Position numbers and translations under genes: made by a program. The notes under the pieces are model-generated. The model had not been told where the DNA came from, did not search any database, and was given only the letters and a program-made list of their open reading frames with translations. A stretch of DNA of 64,000 nucleotides from Flavobacterium sp. HBTb2-11-1. Lineage in GTDB: Bacteria; Bacteroidota; Bacteroidia; Flavobacteriales; Flavobacteriaceae. Below, piece by piece: positions 8,596-17,816 of the stretch; position 1 is the stretch's first letter; each line of letters starts with the position of its first letter. The stretch covers positions 1-64,000 of the forward strand of contig NZ_WUMO01000011.1 of NCBI RefSeq assembly GCF_009826975.1, written 5' to 3'.

Positions 8596-10788
8596 TTAGT
8601 TGCTTTTCAATTCATCAAGCTGATTTTTCAAATCAATTCCTTTAATTTTCGTTTTAGGTTTAGGCTCTGCGATCGGAATTTCGATATTAAAAATAGAACC
8701 TCTTTTTAGTTTCGAATCAATTGCAAAAGAGCCATTTAGTTTTTTGATTCGGTTCTCGAGATTAATAAAACCAATTCCTTTAGAATAGTTTTTCGTTTCA
8801 AAACCAATTCCATTATCTTCAAACATAACATTCAATATATTTTCAATATAGTTCAGCTGGATTTCCACTTCCGAAGCCTTTGCATGTTTAATCGTATTCG
8901 TTAAAAGTTCCTGGATAATTTTGAAAACCTCAATCTGAATATTTTCATCCAATTCATTAATTTCTTTCTTCGGATAAGGAATATACGAAATCTTGATTTT
9001 GCTTGCTTCACTGATATTTTTCAAATAAGATTCGAGAACTTCTAAAAAATTATTCTGGCTGAATTTCTTTGGAAGAAGAGTATGCGATAAATTTCGAACC
9101 TGCTGATACGTTTCATCCAATTGAAGACTGATTCTTTGAATAGTAGAGAAATCAGAAGCATTCAAATGATTGACTTGTAGTTTAATAGCAGCTAAATTTC
9201 CGCCAATACTGTCGTGCAATTCCTGCGAAATACGCTTTCTTTCCTTGTCTTGTCCCCTTATTGAAGCTTTTATCAGTTCTAATTCCTGTTCTTTTAGAAT
9301 GCCATCAATTTTTTGAGAACTGATTTCTGCCTGTTTGATATTAAGTAAACGCTGAACTTTAAAACGTTTGTAATACTGAAACAAAAGACCCATTATCGGA
9401 ATAAGTAAAACCAGAAAAGCAATAACGGTAAACCATCGCATTTTTTTCTGCTGATTGATTTCTAAAGCCTTCAATTGCTGATCTTTCTTTAAAAGAGCAA
9501 TTTCATTTCTTTTTTTATTTGATGAATTCTGAAACGCCAGAATTGTATTTTCGTTATTTTTCTTAGAAATTTCCTCTTGAAGAATCATATTCTTTATGGC
9601 TTCCTCCTGATTGGCAAGCGTCAGTTTTCTAGCTTCGTTTTCAAACTTTAAAGTTTCGATTTCTTTTTGTTTTTGTGCCGTTTTGTATTTGACTTCTAAC
9701 TCATTAATCTCTTTTATTTTCTGAAGATTATTGATAGAATCTTTTATGTGCGTCGATTTTTCAAAAAATGAATAAGCACTTTTATAATCGTCCTCAAGAA
9801 TAGCGATTTTTCTCAATGCATCATAAATATAACTCTGATTTTGAAGCAGACCCAAATGAACAGATTTCTGAAGCGCTTCAGAAAATATCAGTTTCGCTTC
9901 GTTGTATTTTTTCAAAGAAATATAAGTGTCTCCAATACTGCTTCGGGAAACAATAGACAGTTGGTTTAGTTCGCTTTTATCAGCAATAGCAAGTGCTTCC
10001 TGAAACATTTTTAAAGCTTCCTGAGATTTATTCTGCAGTTGATAATTCTCTCCGAGACCTAATAAAACAATAACCCGTCCCTGATTATTATTGGTTTTTT
10101 CGCAGAGTACTTTTCCTTTTTTGTAAAAAATATTGGCATTGTCATAATCTTTCAGTTTCGAATAAATATCGCCAATATTGATATAACTTCCTAAGATAAT
10201 TTCGTTGTCATCTTTATATTCCAAACATTGTTTGAACAATTTCAGTGCATTGTCGTAATCGCCCAACTCACTGTACGTCTGTGCTAAACCGTGCGTATGA
10301 GTATAAAAAAGATTTGTTTCGTTATATTTTTGAGAAGCTTCAATACCTTTTAAGTGCCATTTTTTACTTTCATTCAGCAAACCTCTTTTTTTATAATTGA
10401 TGGCCAGCAAATTATAACCAAGTGAAAAAAGCCTGCTTTTTAATGAATCGTTTACAGCGGTATTAAATTTTAAAGCCTGATGAGTATAATAAATAGAAGA
10501 ATCGATAATGGCTCTTTTATTGAAATAATAAGCCAGAAGGAGATTAGTTCGTGCGAGAACTCTATTGTCGACAGTGCCCGATTTTAAAATGGAATGCGCT
10601 TTTTTGTAAGCCTTTTTCTCTTCACCTTTATTGTACAAATCATAAAGTGCCAGCGTATTTTTATCCTCTTTGATTTTTGCGGGATTTCTGGAAATAAAAG
10701 TCTTCTTTTTCGTTTCAATCTGAGCCTGCAGACCAAACGAAAAAAAGATGAAAATCAATAAATATAGTCTTCCTGACCAGATTGCCAT
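8596..10788 (-). CDS. TPR-containing sensor histidine kinase (NarX/DesK-type)
   Basis: This 730-residue protein begins with a signal peptide ending near LQAQ. Tetratricopeptide repeats (about 50-370) follow, for example the FYTHTHGLAQTYSELGDYDNALKLF type, then a coiled-coil stretch rich in K, E and Q. One membrane segment lies near residues 455-475, before the cytoplasmic kinase. The HisKA_3 dimerisation and phosphoacceptor motif is KRISQELHDSIGGNLAAIK, and the HATPase_c boxes are ELLTNTIKHAKAS (N box) and FEDNGIGF (G box). The TPR part should be periplasmic and is the likely sensor. This architecture is common in Bacteroidota and pairs with the NarL-type regulator downstream. Confidence 0.93.
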   Translation of the reverse strand: MAIWSGRLYLLIFIFFSFGLQAQIETKKKTFISRNPAKIKEDKNTLALYDLYNKGEEKKAYKKAHSILKSGTVDNRVLARTNLLLAYYFNKRAIIDSSIYYTHQALKFNTAVNDSLKSRLFSLGYNLLAINYKKRGLLNESKKWHLKGIEASQKYNETNLFYTHTHGLAQTYSELGDYDNALKLFKQCLEYKDDNEIILGSYINIGDIYSKLKDYDNANIFYKKGKVLCEKTNNNQGRVIVLLGLGENYQLQNKSQEALKMFQEALAIADKSELNQLSIVSRSSIGDTYISLKKYNEAKLIFSEALQKSVHLGLLQNQSYIYDALRKIAILEDDYKSAYSFFEKSTHIKDSINNLQKIKEINELEVKYKTAQKQKEIETLKFENEARKLTLANQEEAIKNMILQEEISKKNNENTILAFQNSSNKKRNEIALLKKDQQLKALEINQQKKMRWFTVIAFLVLLIPIMGLLFQYYKRFKVQRLLNIKQAEISSQKIDGILKEQELELIKASIRGQDKERKRISQELHDSIGGNLAAIKLQVNHLNASDFSTIQRISLQLDETYQQVRNLSHTLLPKKFSQNNFLEVLESYLKNISEASKIKISYIPYPKKEINELDENIQIEVFKIIQELLTNTIKHAKASEVEIQLNYIENILNVMFEDNGIGFETKNYSKGIGFINLENRIKKLNGSFAIDSKLKRGSIFNIEIPIAEPKPKTKIKGIDLKNQLDELKSN

Positions 10789-11078
10789 ACGTTTTTGGTT
10801 AGTATCCTAAATAAAAAATAGAATAGTTTTTAAAGTCTTGTAAACTTGGGATTTAAGAAGCCAATTAATTTCTGGCTTGGAGGTAAAAGTACTACAAAAC
10901 AATCAAAATAATATTTCTAAAAATAAAAATTTTAAGCAAAGTTGTGATATTAATTGTTTTTAAAATCTTTGTAAATCAGGTTTTTATGATTGGTTAAAAA
11001 TCTAAAACTTTCTTAAAATCATTTGAATGCATTTTTGGTTGTAGTAAATTAGTAAGACTACATTTAAAAAATCAAATT

Positions 11079-11525
11079 ATGAAAACGAAGATATTTTTAG
11101 CCATAGCATTGCTTATTATAACAATCTCGGCCAGCGCACAGAAAAAAATCGAAGTAACCGAACTGCCAAAACCGGCACAGGAATTTCTAAAGAAGCATTT
11201 TAGCCATACTTCGGTAGAAAAGGCTCAAAAGGATCCCGAACATGGTGAAAAAGGTTATGAAGTAAAACTGAAAGACGGAACAGAAGTAGAGTTCTGGAAA
11301 GATGGTTCATACCGTGAAGTTGACGGCGGAGACAACCCAATTCCAACCGATTTTATTCCAGATAATATCAAGGCTTATGTAGCCAAAAATCATCCGAACG
11401 AAAAAATAACGCACATCGACTATGGACACAAAGATCTTGATGTCGATCTTACTAATAAAATTGATTTAGAGTTTACCAAAGAAGGTAAAATTCTAAAAGA
11501 CAAAAAGAACAATGTTAAAAAATAG
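11079..11525 (+). CDS. Periplasmic PepSY-like (putative beta-lactamase-inhibitor-like) protein
   Basis: This is a 148-residue secreted protein with a signal peptide (cleavage near ASA-Q). It has two copies of a PepSY-like fold: ELPKPAQEFLKKHF...YEVKLKDGTEVEFWKDGSYREVD and IPDNIKAYVAKNHPNEKITHID...IDLEFTKEGKIL. Bacteroidota carry many such small periplasmic proteins of unknown function, often induced by envelope stress. The gene is monocistronic. It lies about 290 nt from the divergent kinase gene, and no other gene is visible in that gap. Confidence 0.82.
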   Translation: MKTKIFLAIALLIITISASAQKKIEVTELPKPAQEFLKKHFSHTSVEKAQKDPEHGEKGYEVKLKDGTEVEFWKDGSYREVDGGDNPIPTDFIPDNIKAYVAKNHPNEKITHIDYGHKDLDVDLTNKIDLEFTKEGKILKDKKNNVKK

Positions 11526-11789
11526 AAATTTATAAAAAATGCAGATGCTATTTGAAAGCAGGACTGTTTTTTTGAAAATCGTTTATATGGAAAACTTTAT
11601 AGACAGATCAAATATTCTATTTTTAGATTTGTAAAGATCAGCTTCGAAGAAGCAAAATATTTATAGAATAATTTGATGTAACTGATAAAAAGCTCCAGCG
11701 GAGCGAAATATAGCAGAATTACAGCCAATTCTTTCTAAAGAACATCTTGAGGGAAAATAGCTTATATTTACATCTTTATTTTTTATTTC

Positions 11790-12818
11790 ATGGAAGAAAA
11801 TAAACATGTAACGATTTATGACATTGCCGAGAGACTTAATCTGGCAACATCTACTATTTCACGAGCTTTAAAAGATCATCACACGATAAGTGATAAGACG
11901 ATTAAGAAAGTGAAAAAAACCGCTGAAGAAATGGGTTTTGTCCCAAATACTTTGGCTGCAGGTTTGCGTGGCAACAAAACTAGGACAATTGGTGTTTTGA
12001 TTCCTACCGTTACACAGCCCTTTTTGTCTTCTCTAATTAGCGGAATTGAAATCACAGCTCAAAAATCGGATTATACCGTAATTATTATGCAGTCGCATGA
12101 TTCGTATGAAGAAGAAGTAAATATGGCGAAATCTTTGTACTCAAATCGCGTGAGCGGTGTAATTTGTTCTCTCGCAATGGAAACAAGAGACACAGCGCAT
12201 TTCCATCAGTTTTCCAACAATAATATTCCGTTGGTTTTTGTCGACAGGGTTCCAAAAGGTTATAATACTTTCAGAGTTGTAATAGACAATTATACAGCAG
12301 GTTACAAAGCGACCAAGCACCTTATTGAACAAGGCTGTATTCGTATTGCTCATTTTACTGCTGGTTCAGAATTAGGAAATCTGTATAACGAAAGAAAAAG
12401 AGGTTACATAGAAGCCTTAAAAGATCATAATATAGAAGTAGAAGAAGAATTGATTATCAATTTGAATTCGGTTACTTATGAAGACGGCGTAAAAGCCAGT
12501 AACGCTTTATTCGATTTAAAGCCACTTCCAGACGGATTGTTTGCGCCAGGAGATATTTTGGCTGTAAGCGCTGTTCAAACTGCTAAAAAACGCGGTATTA
12601 AAGTACCCGAAGAATTCAAAGTGATTGGTTTTAATAATGATCCAATTTCGCAGATTATAGATCCGAATTTATCGACGATTACGCATCCAGCTGAAAAAAT
12701 GGGAAAGGCGGCGGCAGAAATTATCATTAAAAATTTAAAATCGTCTAAAAATGACGATGCCAAAGAAATCACTTTTTTAAATACAGAAGTACTCGCAAGA
12801 GAATCTACTCAGAAATAA
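11790..12818 (+). CDS. LacI/GalR-family transcriptional regulator
   Basis: The protein has 342 residues. The N-terminal helix-turn-helix VTIYDIAERLNLATSTISRAL is followed by the hinge-helix motif NTLAAGLRGNKTRTIGVLIP. The sugar-binding domain (about 60-335) ends with TTITHPAEKMGKAAAEII-type family features. It is the only LacI-type gene in the window and sits 1.8 kb before the glucuronoxylan operon. Four palindromes with a central CG and CAA/TTG arms occur at 14476, 20172, 20250 and 22931, matching the usual LacI operator shape. It is therefore the best candidate to control the island, probably responding to an aldouronate, hexuronate or xylo-oligosaccharide. The ligand is inference. Confidence 0.92.
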   Translation: MEENKHVTIYDIAERLNLATSTISRALKDHHTISDKTIKKVKKTAEEMGFVPNTLAAGLRGNKTRTIGVLIPTVTQPFLSSLISGIEITAQKSDYTVIIMQSHDSYEEEVNMAKSLYSNRVSGVICSLAMETRDTAHFHQFSNNNIPLVFVDRVPKGYNTFRVVIDNYTAGYKATKHLIEQGCIRIAHFTAGSELGNLYNERKRGYIEALKDHNIEVEEELIINLNSVTYEDGVKASNALFDLKPLPDGLFAPGDILAVSAVQTAKKRGIKVPEEFKVIGFNNDPISQIIDPNLSTITHPAEKMGKAAAEIIIKNLKSSKNDDAKEITFLNTEVLARESTQK

Positions 12819-12867
12819 AATTCTAAATAGTAAGGCTTATCATTGGTTTGATAGGCCAATAACTTTT

Positions 12868-13704
12868 ATGAAAACAATTACACTTCCAGACGAAATGAAT
12901 TTAGAAAAATCGCAACATGTACACGTTGTCGATTACAGCAGTTCTAAAGACGTTTCGAAACAGCAGATCATTTTAAATCAGAATATCATCAGTTTTTTGA
13001 TTGAAGGAACCAAAGAAGTCATTTTTGATACTACAGAATTGTCTATAACACCTTCTAAGTTTCTTATAATGCGTTCCGGAAATTGTTTAATGACAGAAAA
13101 AAGAATCTCTGAAATCTCTGGATATAAAAGCATTCTTTTGTTTTTTTCGAGCGAAATGGTTCATAATTTCATCAGAAAAATGGAATTGGAAAAATCAGAA
13201 GCTATTGAACCAAAATCGATTTATGCTTTTGATTATGATGATTTTCTGAAACGTTTTGTAGACAGTTTAACAGATATTTCCAAACTTTCAAAAACCATTC
13301 AGACAAAACTGCTCGAAGTTAAGTTTAACGAAATTATGCTTTATTTGACGGCGCAGTACGGAACCGATTTTCTGTATTCGCTAACTGCAAATAGTGACGA
13401 TGCGGCTCAAAGATTCATTCGAACAATCGAAAACAGCCATTTAAGCAAATTGAGATTAAAAGAATTGGCTTTTTTGTGTAACATGAGTGTTTCGACTTTC
13501 AAAAGAGAATTTGAAAAATATTATTCAGAGTCGCCTATTAAATGGTTTCAAAACAAAAGGCTCGAACATGCGCACTATTTGCTGAGCCAGGAAAAAAGCC
13601 CTTCTGAAGTGTATTTAGAAGCAGGTTACGAAAACCTTTCCAGTTTTAGTCAAGCTTATAAAACCAAATACGGCGTAACACCTAAACATCATAAGTTGAT
13701 TTGA
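12868..13704 (+). CDS. AraC-family transcriptional regulator
   Basis: The protein has 278 residues. The N-terminal part is a cupin-like sensor segment typical of Bacteroidota AraC regulators. The C-terminal 100 residues have two helix-turn-helix motifs: LRLKELAFLCNMSVSTFKREFEKYY, then PSEVYLEAGYENLSSFSQAYKTKYGVTPKHH. The gene begins 49 nt after the LacI-type gene and is followed 86 nt later by a PEBP-like gene. AraC plus YbhB/PEBP-like pairs are frequent in this group, so that gene is the more likely target. Confidence 0.9.
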   Translation: MKTITLPDEMNLEKSQHVHVVDYSSSKDVSKQQIILNQNIISFLIEGTKEVIFDTTELSITPSKFLIMRSGNCLMTEKRISEISGYKSILLFFSSEMVHNFIRKMELEKSEAIEPKSIYAFDYDDFLKRFVDSLTDISKLSKTIQTKLLEVKFNEIMLYLTAQYGTDFLYSLTANSDDAAQRFIRTIENSHLSKLRLKELAFLCNMSVSTFKREFEKYYSESPIKWFQNKRLEHAHYLLSQEKSPSEVYLEAGYENLSSFSQAYKTKYGVTPKHHKLI

Positions 13705-13790
13705 GCTTTTAGCAACAGTTTTTGGCTTTTTAGCTAAAGTTATTCAACGATTCCAAATCTAACTTTGCTTAAAATTTTAAAACAGACAAA

Positions 13791-14333
13791 ATGAAAAAGC
13801 TAAGTTTAATTTTGGCAATGTCAGCCATTTTTTCAACATCGATTTTTGCACAAAAAACATTTACTTTAACTAGTAAAGATTTAGGAGGAGAAACAACTAA
13901 AGTTCAGGAATTTAACGGATTTGGGTGTTCAGGCGAAAATCAGTCTCCACAGCTATCTTGGAAAAACGCTCCCGAAGGGACTAAAAGTTTTGCGGTAACC
14001 ATGTACGATCCAGACGCGCCAACAGGAAGCGGATTTTGGCATTGGGTAGTCGTAGATATTCCGGCAAATGTAAACGAACTGGTAACTAATGCGGGAACTA
14101 AAAATCTTATTCCAAAAGGAGCAATTCAAAGCATTACCGATTATGGAATTAAAGGTTTTGGAGGTCCTTGTCCGCCAATTGGTCATGGATATCACCAATA
14201 CATTATTACCGTTTATGCTTTAAAAGTAAATAAACTAGGAACAGATGAAAATACAAATCCAGCAGTAGTAGGATTTAATCTTTGGAACCAGACCTTGGCA
14301 AAAGCAAGTATTGTTGCCTATTACAAGAGATAA
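13791..14333 (+). CDS. YbhB/YbcL-type PEBP family protein, secreted
   Basis: This 180-residue protein has a signal peptide (cleavage near IFA-Q). It belongs to the phosphatidylethanolamine-binding protein superfamily, bacterial YbhB type, shown by the segments ENQSPQLSWKNAPEGTKSFAVTM, DPDAPTGSGFWHWVV and GPCPPIGHGYHQYIITVYAL. These contain the anion-pocket residues DPDAP and GHGYH. The bacterial role is poorly known. It follows the AraC-type gene on the same strand and ends at a clear terminator. Confidence 0.88.
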   Translation: MKKLSLILAMSAIFSTSIFAQKTFTLTSKDLGGETTKVQEFNGFGCSGENQSPQLSWKNAPEGTKSFAVTMYDPDAPTGSGFWHWVVVDIPANVNELVTNAGTKNLIPKGAIQSITDYGIKGFGGPCPPIGHGYHQYIITVYALKVNKLGTDENTNPAVVGFNLWNQTLAKASIVAYYKR

Positions 14334-14366
14334 TTTAAGCGATAAAACTTAAATTCACCCCGTCAT

Positions 14367-14398
14367 AGCAGGATAGTTTTTATAATTATCCTGCTTTT
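14367..14398 (+). terminator. Terminator after the PEBP gene
   Basis: Stem AGCAGGATA/TATCCTGCT (14367-14375 and 14387-14395) with a short A/T loop and a following T run. It lies 34 nt past the stop codon and separates this unit from the xylan operon. Confidence 0.8.
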
Positions 14399-14464
14399 AT
14401 TTGTTATATAAATTATTTTTTTTGAAAAAAAAGTAGCTAAAATTTTTTTCTTAAATAACAATCC

Positions 14465-14487
14465 TATATTTTTACGCAACCGATTGC
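14465..14487 (+). promoter_or_regulatory. Candidate -7 box and LacI-type operator of the GH67 operon
   Basis: TATATTTT at 14465-14472 fits the Bacteroidota -7 consensus TAnnTTTG. Three bases later comes GCAACCGATTGC (14476-14487), a palindrome except for its inner CCGA/TCGG bases. An operator over the start of transcription would block initiation, and the same arrangement recurs at 20241-20261. The leader to the GH67 start codon is about 118 nt. Confidence 0.6.
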
Positions 14488-14604
14488 AATTGTTGTTTTA
14501 TTTCGAATAATATATTTTTTGAATTAAAATTTTATCAAATGCTCTAAACAAGAAATAAAATATTGTTGCTTAAAAAAATGATTTTAAAAGAATAAATTAA
14601 ACCA

Positions 14605-16758
14605 ATGGCTTTACTAAGATTTGTTATTCTGTTTTTTCTGATTTCCTTTTCAGCTTCATCGCAAAAGGATTATAAATTGTGGCTTCAGTATAATACAGTT
14701 GCCAATTCTGCCATCGCTTCAGAGTACAAAAACAATTTTAAAGAAATTGTCATTTTAGGAAGTTCCGAAACCATAAAAATTGCCGAAAAAGAGTTTAAAG
14801 CTGGTTTTTTGGATATGTTAGGGAATATTCCGCCAATTAAATCGGATATAAAAGGGGAGAACAATCTCATTGTGGCGTCGCAGTCGAATTTAAATGCCGA
14901 AATAAAAAATGAACTGCAATCTGATTTTGATAAGATAAATAATGAAGGTTTTATCATTAAATCCATTTCACTTAAAAACAAAAAACAAATCGTTATTACA
15001 GGAAAAAATGATGTTGCGGTTTTATATGGAGTTTTTAACTTCCTACGAATATTGCAGACGAATAAATCAGTTAAAAATCTGAATATTGCTGATTCTCCTA
15101 AAACCAATATTAGAATTCTGAACCATTGGGATAATCTCGACAGGACTGTAGAAAGAGGTTATGCAGGATTTTCACTTTGGAACTGGCAGAAATTGCCAGA
15201 TTTTATCGACCAGCGTTACATTGATTACGCAAGGGCGAATGCTTCAATCGGAATCAACGGAACAGTTTTGAACAATGTAAATGCCAACGCTTTAATTCTT
15301 ACGCCGCAATACTTAGAAAAAGTAGAAGCTTTGGCCAATGTTTTCAGGCCTTACGGCATAAAAGTGTATTTAACTGCAAGATTTTCGGCGCCTATTGAAA
15401 TTGGGAAGCTTAAGACTGCTGATCCAAAAGATCCTGAAGTTATCAATTGGTGGAAAAATAAGTCGGCTGAAATTTATAAACGAATTCCAGATTTCGGCGG
15501 ATTTTTAGTAAAAGCCAATTCAGAAGGTCAGCCAGGTCCACAAAACTATGGAAGAGATCATGTTGACGGAGCAAATATGCTTGCCGATGCCGTAGCGCCT
15601 TATGGCGGAATTATCATGTGGAGAGCGTTTGTGTATTCAGAGCATGATACGAACGATAGAGCTAAACAAGCATACGCCGAATTTCAGCCCTATGATGGGA
15701 AATTTAGAGAAAATGTAATCGTTCAGGTCAAAAACGGAGCGATCGATTTTCAGCCGAGAGAACCCTTTCATCCCTTATTCGGAGCGATGCCGAAAACGCC
15801 TTTAATGATGGAGTTTCAAATCACACAGGAATATTTAGGTTTCAGCACACATTTGGTTTTCCTTCCCAAATTATTTCAAGAGGTTCTGGAATCGGATACG
15901 CATCAAAAAGGAAAAGGTTCAACTGTTGCTAAAGTTATTGATGGCACTTTATATCAAAATAAACTAACAGGAATTGCTGGCGTTGCCAATATCGGAAACG
16001 ATTTAAATTGGACAGGACATCCTTTTGCACAGGCCAATTGGTACGGCTTTGGAAGACTGGCGTGGAATCCGTATTTGGATTCAGAAACCATTGCCGACGA
16101 ATGGTTGAGAAGCACTTTTTCTAATGATGAAAATTTCATCAAACCAGTAAAAAATAGCATGATAGAATCCCGTGAAGCCGTTGTTAATTACATGACACCC
16201 TTTGGATTGCATCATGTTATGGACACGGGACATCATTACGGGCCAGGACCGTGGGTTTCGAATTTATCAAGACTAGAATGGAATCCGACATATTATCATA
16301 AAGCAGATAAAAACGGGATTGGTTTTGACAGATCTAAATCGGGAACGAATGCCGTTTCGCAATACGCGCCAGAAGTCGCAAATCTCTTTGATAACTTAGA
16401 AACCTGTCCTGAAAAAGACCTTTTGTGGTTTCATCATGTTTCGTGGGATTATAAACTAAAAAATGGTCAAACGCTTTGGAATGGTCTGGCGCTAAAATAT
16501 CAGGAAGGCGTAAATCAGGTCAAAGAGATGCAGGAGATTTGGAAGAAAACGGAAAAATATATCGACAGCGAGCGTTTTAAAGAAGTCCAAATGTTACTGG
16601 AAATTCAGTACAAAGAAGCAAAATGGTGGCGTGATGCGTGTCTGTTGTATTTTCAGCAATTTTCAGGAAAAGAGCTTCCTGCTGGTGTAGAAAAACCTAC
16701 ACAGACATTAGAGTATTTTAAATCATTAAAATTCCCTTTTGCACCAGGGAATGGGTAA
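14605..16758 (+). CDS. GH67 alpha-glucuronidase
   Basis: This 717-residue protein has a signal peptide (cleavage near SASS-Q), so it is probably periplasmic. It hydrolyses the alpha-1,2 bond between (4-O-methyl)glucuronic acid and the terminal xylose of aldouronic acids made from glucuronoxylan. The three GH67 domains are in order. The catalytic barrel contains NHWDNLDRTVERGYAG, the general-acid region KANSEGQPGP and the base region GAIDFQPREPF, with the paired Asp and Glu expected of the family. The length matches the family. It heads an operon with an oxidoreductase, UxuA and a GH10 xylanase, which matches the fate of the released glucuronate. Confidence 0.95.
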   Translation: MALLRFVILFFLISFSASSQKDYKLWLQYNTVANSAIASEYKNNFKEIVILGSSETIKIAEKEFKAGFLDMLGNIPPIKSDIKGENNLIVASQSNLNAEIKNELQSDFDKINNEGFIIKSISLKNKKQIVITGKNDVAVLYGVFNFLRILQTNKSVKNLNIADSPKTNIRILNHWDNLDRTVERGYAGFSLWNWQKLPDFIDQRYIDYARANASIGINGTVLNNVNANALILTPQYLEKVEALANVFRPYGIKVYLTARFSAPIEIGKLKTADPKDPEVINWWKNKSAEIYKRIPDFGGFLVKANSEGQPGPQNYGRDHVDGANMLADAVAPYGGIIMWRAFVYSEHDTNDRAKQAYAEFQPYDGKFRENVIVQVKNGAIDFQPREPFHPLFGAMPKTPLMMEFQITQEYLGFSTHLVFLPKLFQEVLESDTHQKGKGSTVAKVIDGTLYQNKLTGIAGVANIGNDLNWTGHPFAQANWYGFGRLAWNPYLDSETIADEWLRSTFSNDENFIKPVKNSMIESREAVVNYMTPFGLHHVMDTGHHYGPGPWVSNLSRLEWNPTYYHKADKNGIGFDRSKSGTNAVSQYAPEVANLFDNLETCPEKDLLWFHHVSWDYKLKNGQTLWNGLALKYQEGVNQVKEMQEIWKKTEKYIDSERFKEVQMLLEIQYKEAKWWRDACLLYFQQFSGKELPAGVEKPTQTLEYFKSLKFPFAPGNG

Positions 16759-16776
16759 ATAAATAGAGTAATTGTA

Positions 16777-16900
16777 ACACGGATGACGCGGATTCGCTAT
16801 CGCGAAGACACGGAAAAAAACGGATTTTTTAATTGAAATGAGAAAAAAAATCCGTGTAAATCAGCGTTTTCGCGATAGCGAATCCGTTTCATCAGCGTTC
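16777..16900. repeat. Inverted-repeat intergenic element
   Basis: Sixteen-base perfect arms GGATTCGCTATCGCGA (16790-16805) and its reverse complement (16870-16885) enclose a second pairing of cacggaaaaaaacgga with atccgtgt. This is the type of short repeat sprinkled between genes in Flavobacterium genomes. It adds a spurious open upstream stretch to the following reading frame, so it matters for choosing that start. RNA from it would fold into a long hairpin within the operon transcript. Confidence 0.75.
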
Positions 16901-16921
16901 AAAAAATGTATAATAAAAATT

Positions 16922-17659
16922 ATGAGCAAAAAAACAGCAATTGTAACCGGAGGAAATTCGGGATTAGGTTTTGCAACCGCAAAAAAACTTTGTGAGAACG
17001 GAATCACAACTTATATAATCGGAAGATCAAAAGAGAAAACAGAAGATGCCTGTAAGGAAATTGGAGAAAATGCCATTCCGGTAATCTTCGACTTAAATGA
17101 TTTGAAGGGAATTCCAGCGATGATTGCAAATATTACAAAAGATAATCCAGTTGATATTTTGGTGAACAATGCAGGCATCAATATGAAAAAAGAAATTCCA
17201 GATGTAACTGACGAAGATTTTCTTTCGATAATTCATACCAATTTATTGAGCGTTTTTGCTGTGAGCAGAGAAGTGATAAAAAATATGAAAGAAAACGGAG
17301 GAGGAAGCATCATCAATATAAGTTCTATGGCATCACAATACGGAATTCCAAAAGTAATTGCGTATTCTTCAAGCAAAGGCGCAATCGAAGCCATGACACG
17401 TGCAATGGCGGTTGAGCTGGCTCCATTTGGTATTCGTGCCAATTGTATAGCTCCAGGATTTATCAAAACCAAAATGTCATCAACAGCGCTTGACAACGAT
17501 CCTGAAAGAAAAAATAAAGTTTTAGGAAGAACGCCAATGGGATATTTAGGAGAACCGTCAGATATTGCGGATGCCGTTTATTATTTCGCTTTGAGCGAAT
17601 CAAAATATACGACTGGTACAGTTTTGCCGGTTGATGGCGGAAATAGTATTGGGTTTTAA
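16922..17659 (+). CDS. SDR-family oxidoreductase, likely fructuronate/mannonate oxidoreductase
   Basis: The protein is 245 residues from the chosen start MSKKTAIVTGG. The frame is open further upstream to 16838, but those 28 codons lie inside an intergenic inverted repeat and precede the Rossmann strand. Short-chain dehydrogenase motifs are visible: TGGNSGLG (cofactor), NNAG, the catalytic Ser in NISSMAS, and YSSSK with Tyr and Lys. It lies between GH67 and UxuA, so its likely step is NAD(P)H-dependent reduction of fructuronate to mannonate, filling the place of UxuB. Gluconate-5-dehydrogenase-like activity is an alternative. Cytoplasmic. Confidence 0.85.
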   Translation: MSKKTAIVTGGNSGLGFATAKKLCENGITTYIIGRSKEKTEDACKEIGENAIPVIFDLNDLKGIPAMIANITKDNPVDILVNNAGINMKKEIPDVTDEDFLSIIHTNLLSVFAVSREVIKNMKENGGGSIINISSMASQYGIPKVIAYSSSKGAIEAMTRAMAVELAPFGIRANCIAPGFIKTKMSSTALDNDPERKNKVLGRTPMGYLGEPSDIADAVYYFALSESKYTTGTVLPVDGGNSIGF

Positions 17660-17670
17660 TTTAAAGTTGT

Positions 17671-17812
17671 TAAAGGGCAGAGGCTCAAAGGTTCAAAGGC
17701 TTTTTTAAAGCCACAGATTAAAGGATTAAAAAGATTAAAATCAGCTCAATCTGCAAAATCTGCGGGAAATAAAAACTTTGCGGCTCTGCGTCTTTGCGAG
17801 ATTAAAAAAAAG
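17671..17812. repeat. Low-complexity intergenic repeat before uxuA
   Basis: The gap holds phrases such as ggctcaaaggttcaaagg, ccacagattaaaggatt and tctgcgtctttgcgaga. These resemble degenerate repeats common between Flavobacterium genes. No coding potential is visible. The open frame before uxuA that starts at 17778 runs through it and is not coding. Confidence 0.55.
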
Positions 17813-17816
17813 AAGT

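Noticed and set aside
16838..16921. Longer start for the SDR gene
   Set aside because: The added 28 codons lie in an inverted-repeat element and precede the Rossmann fold start.
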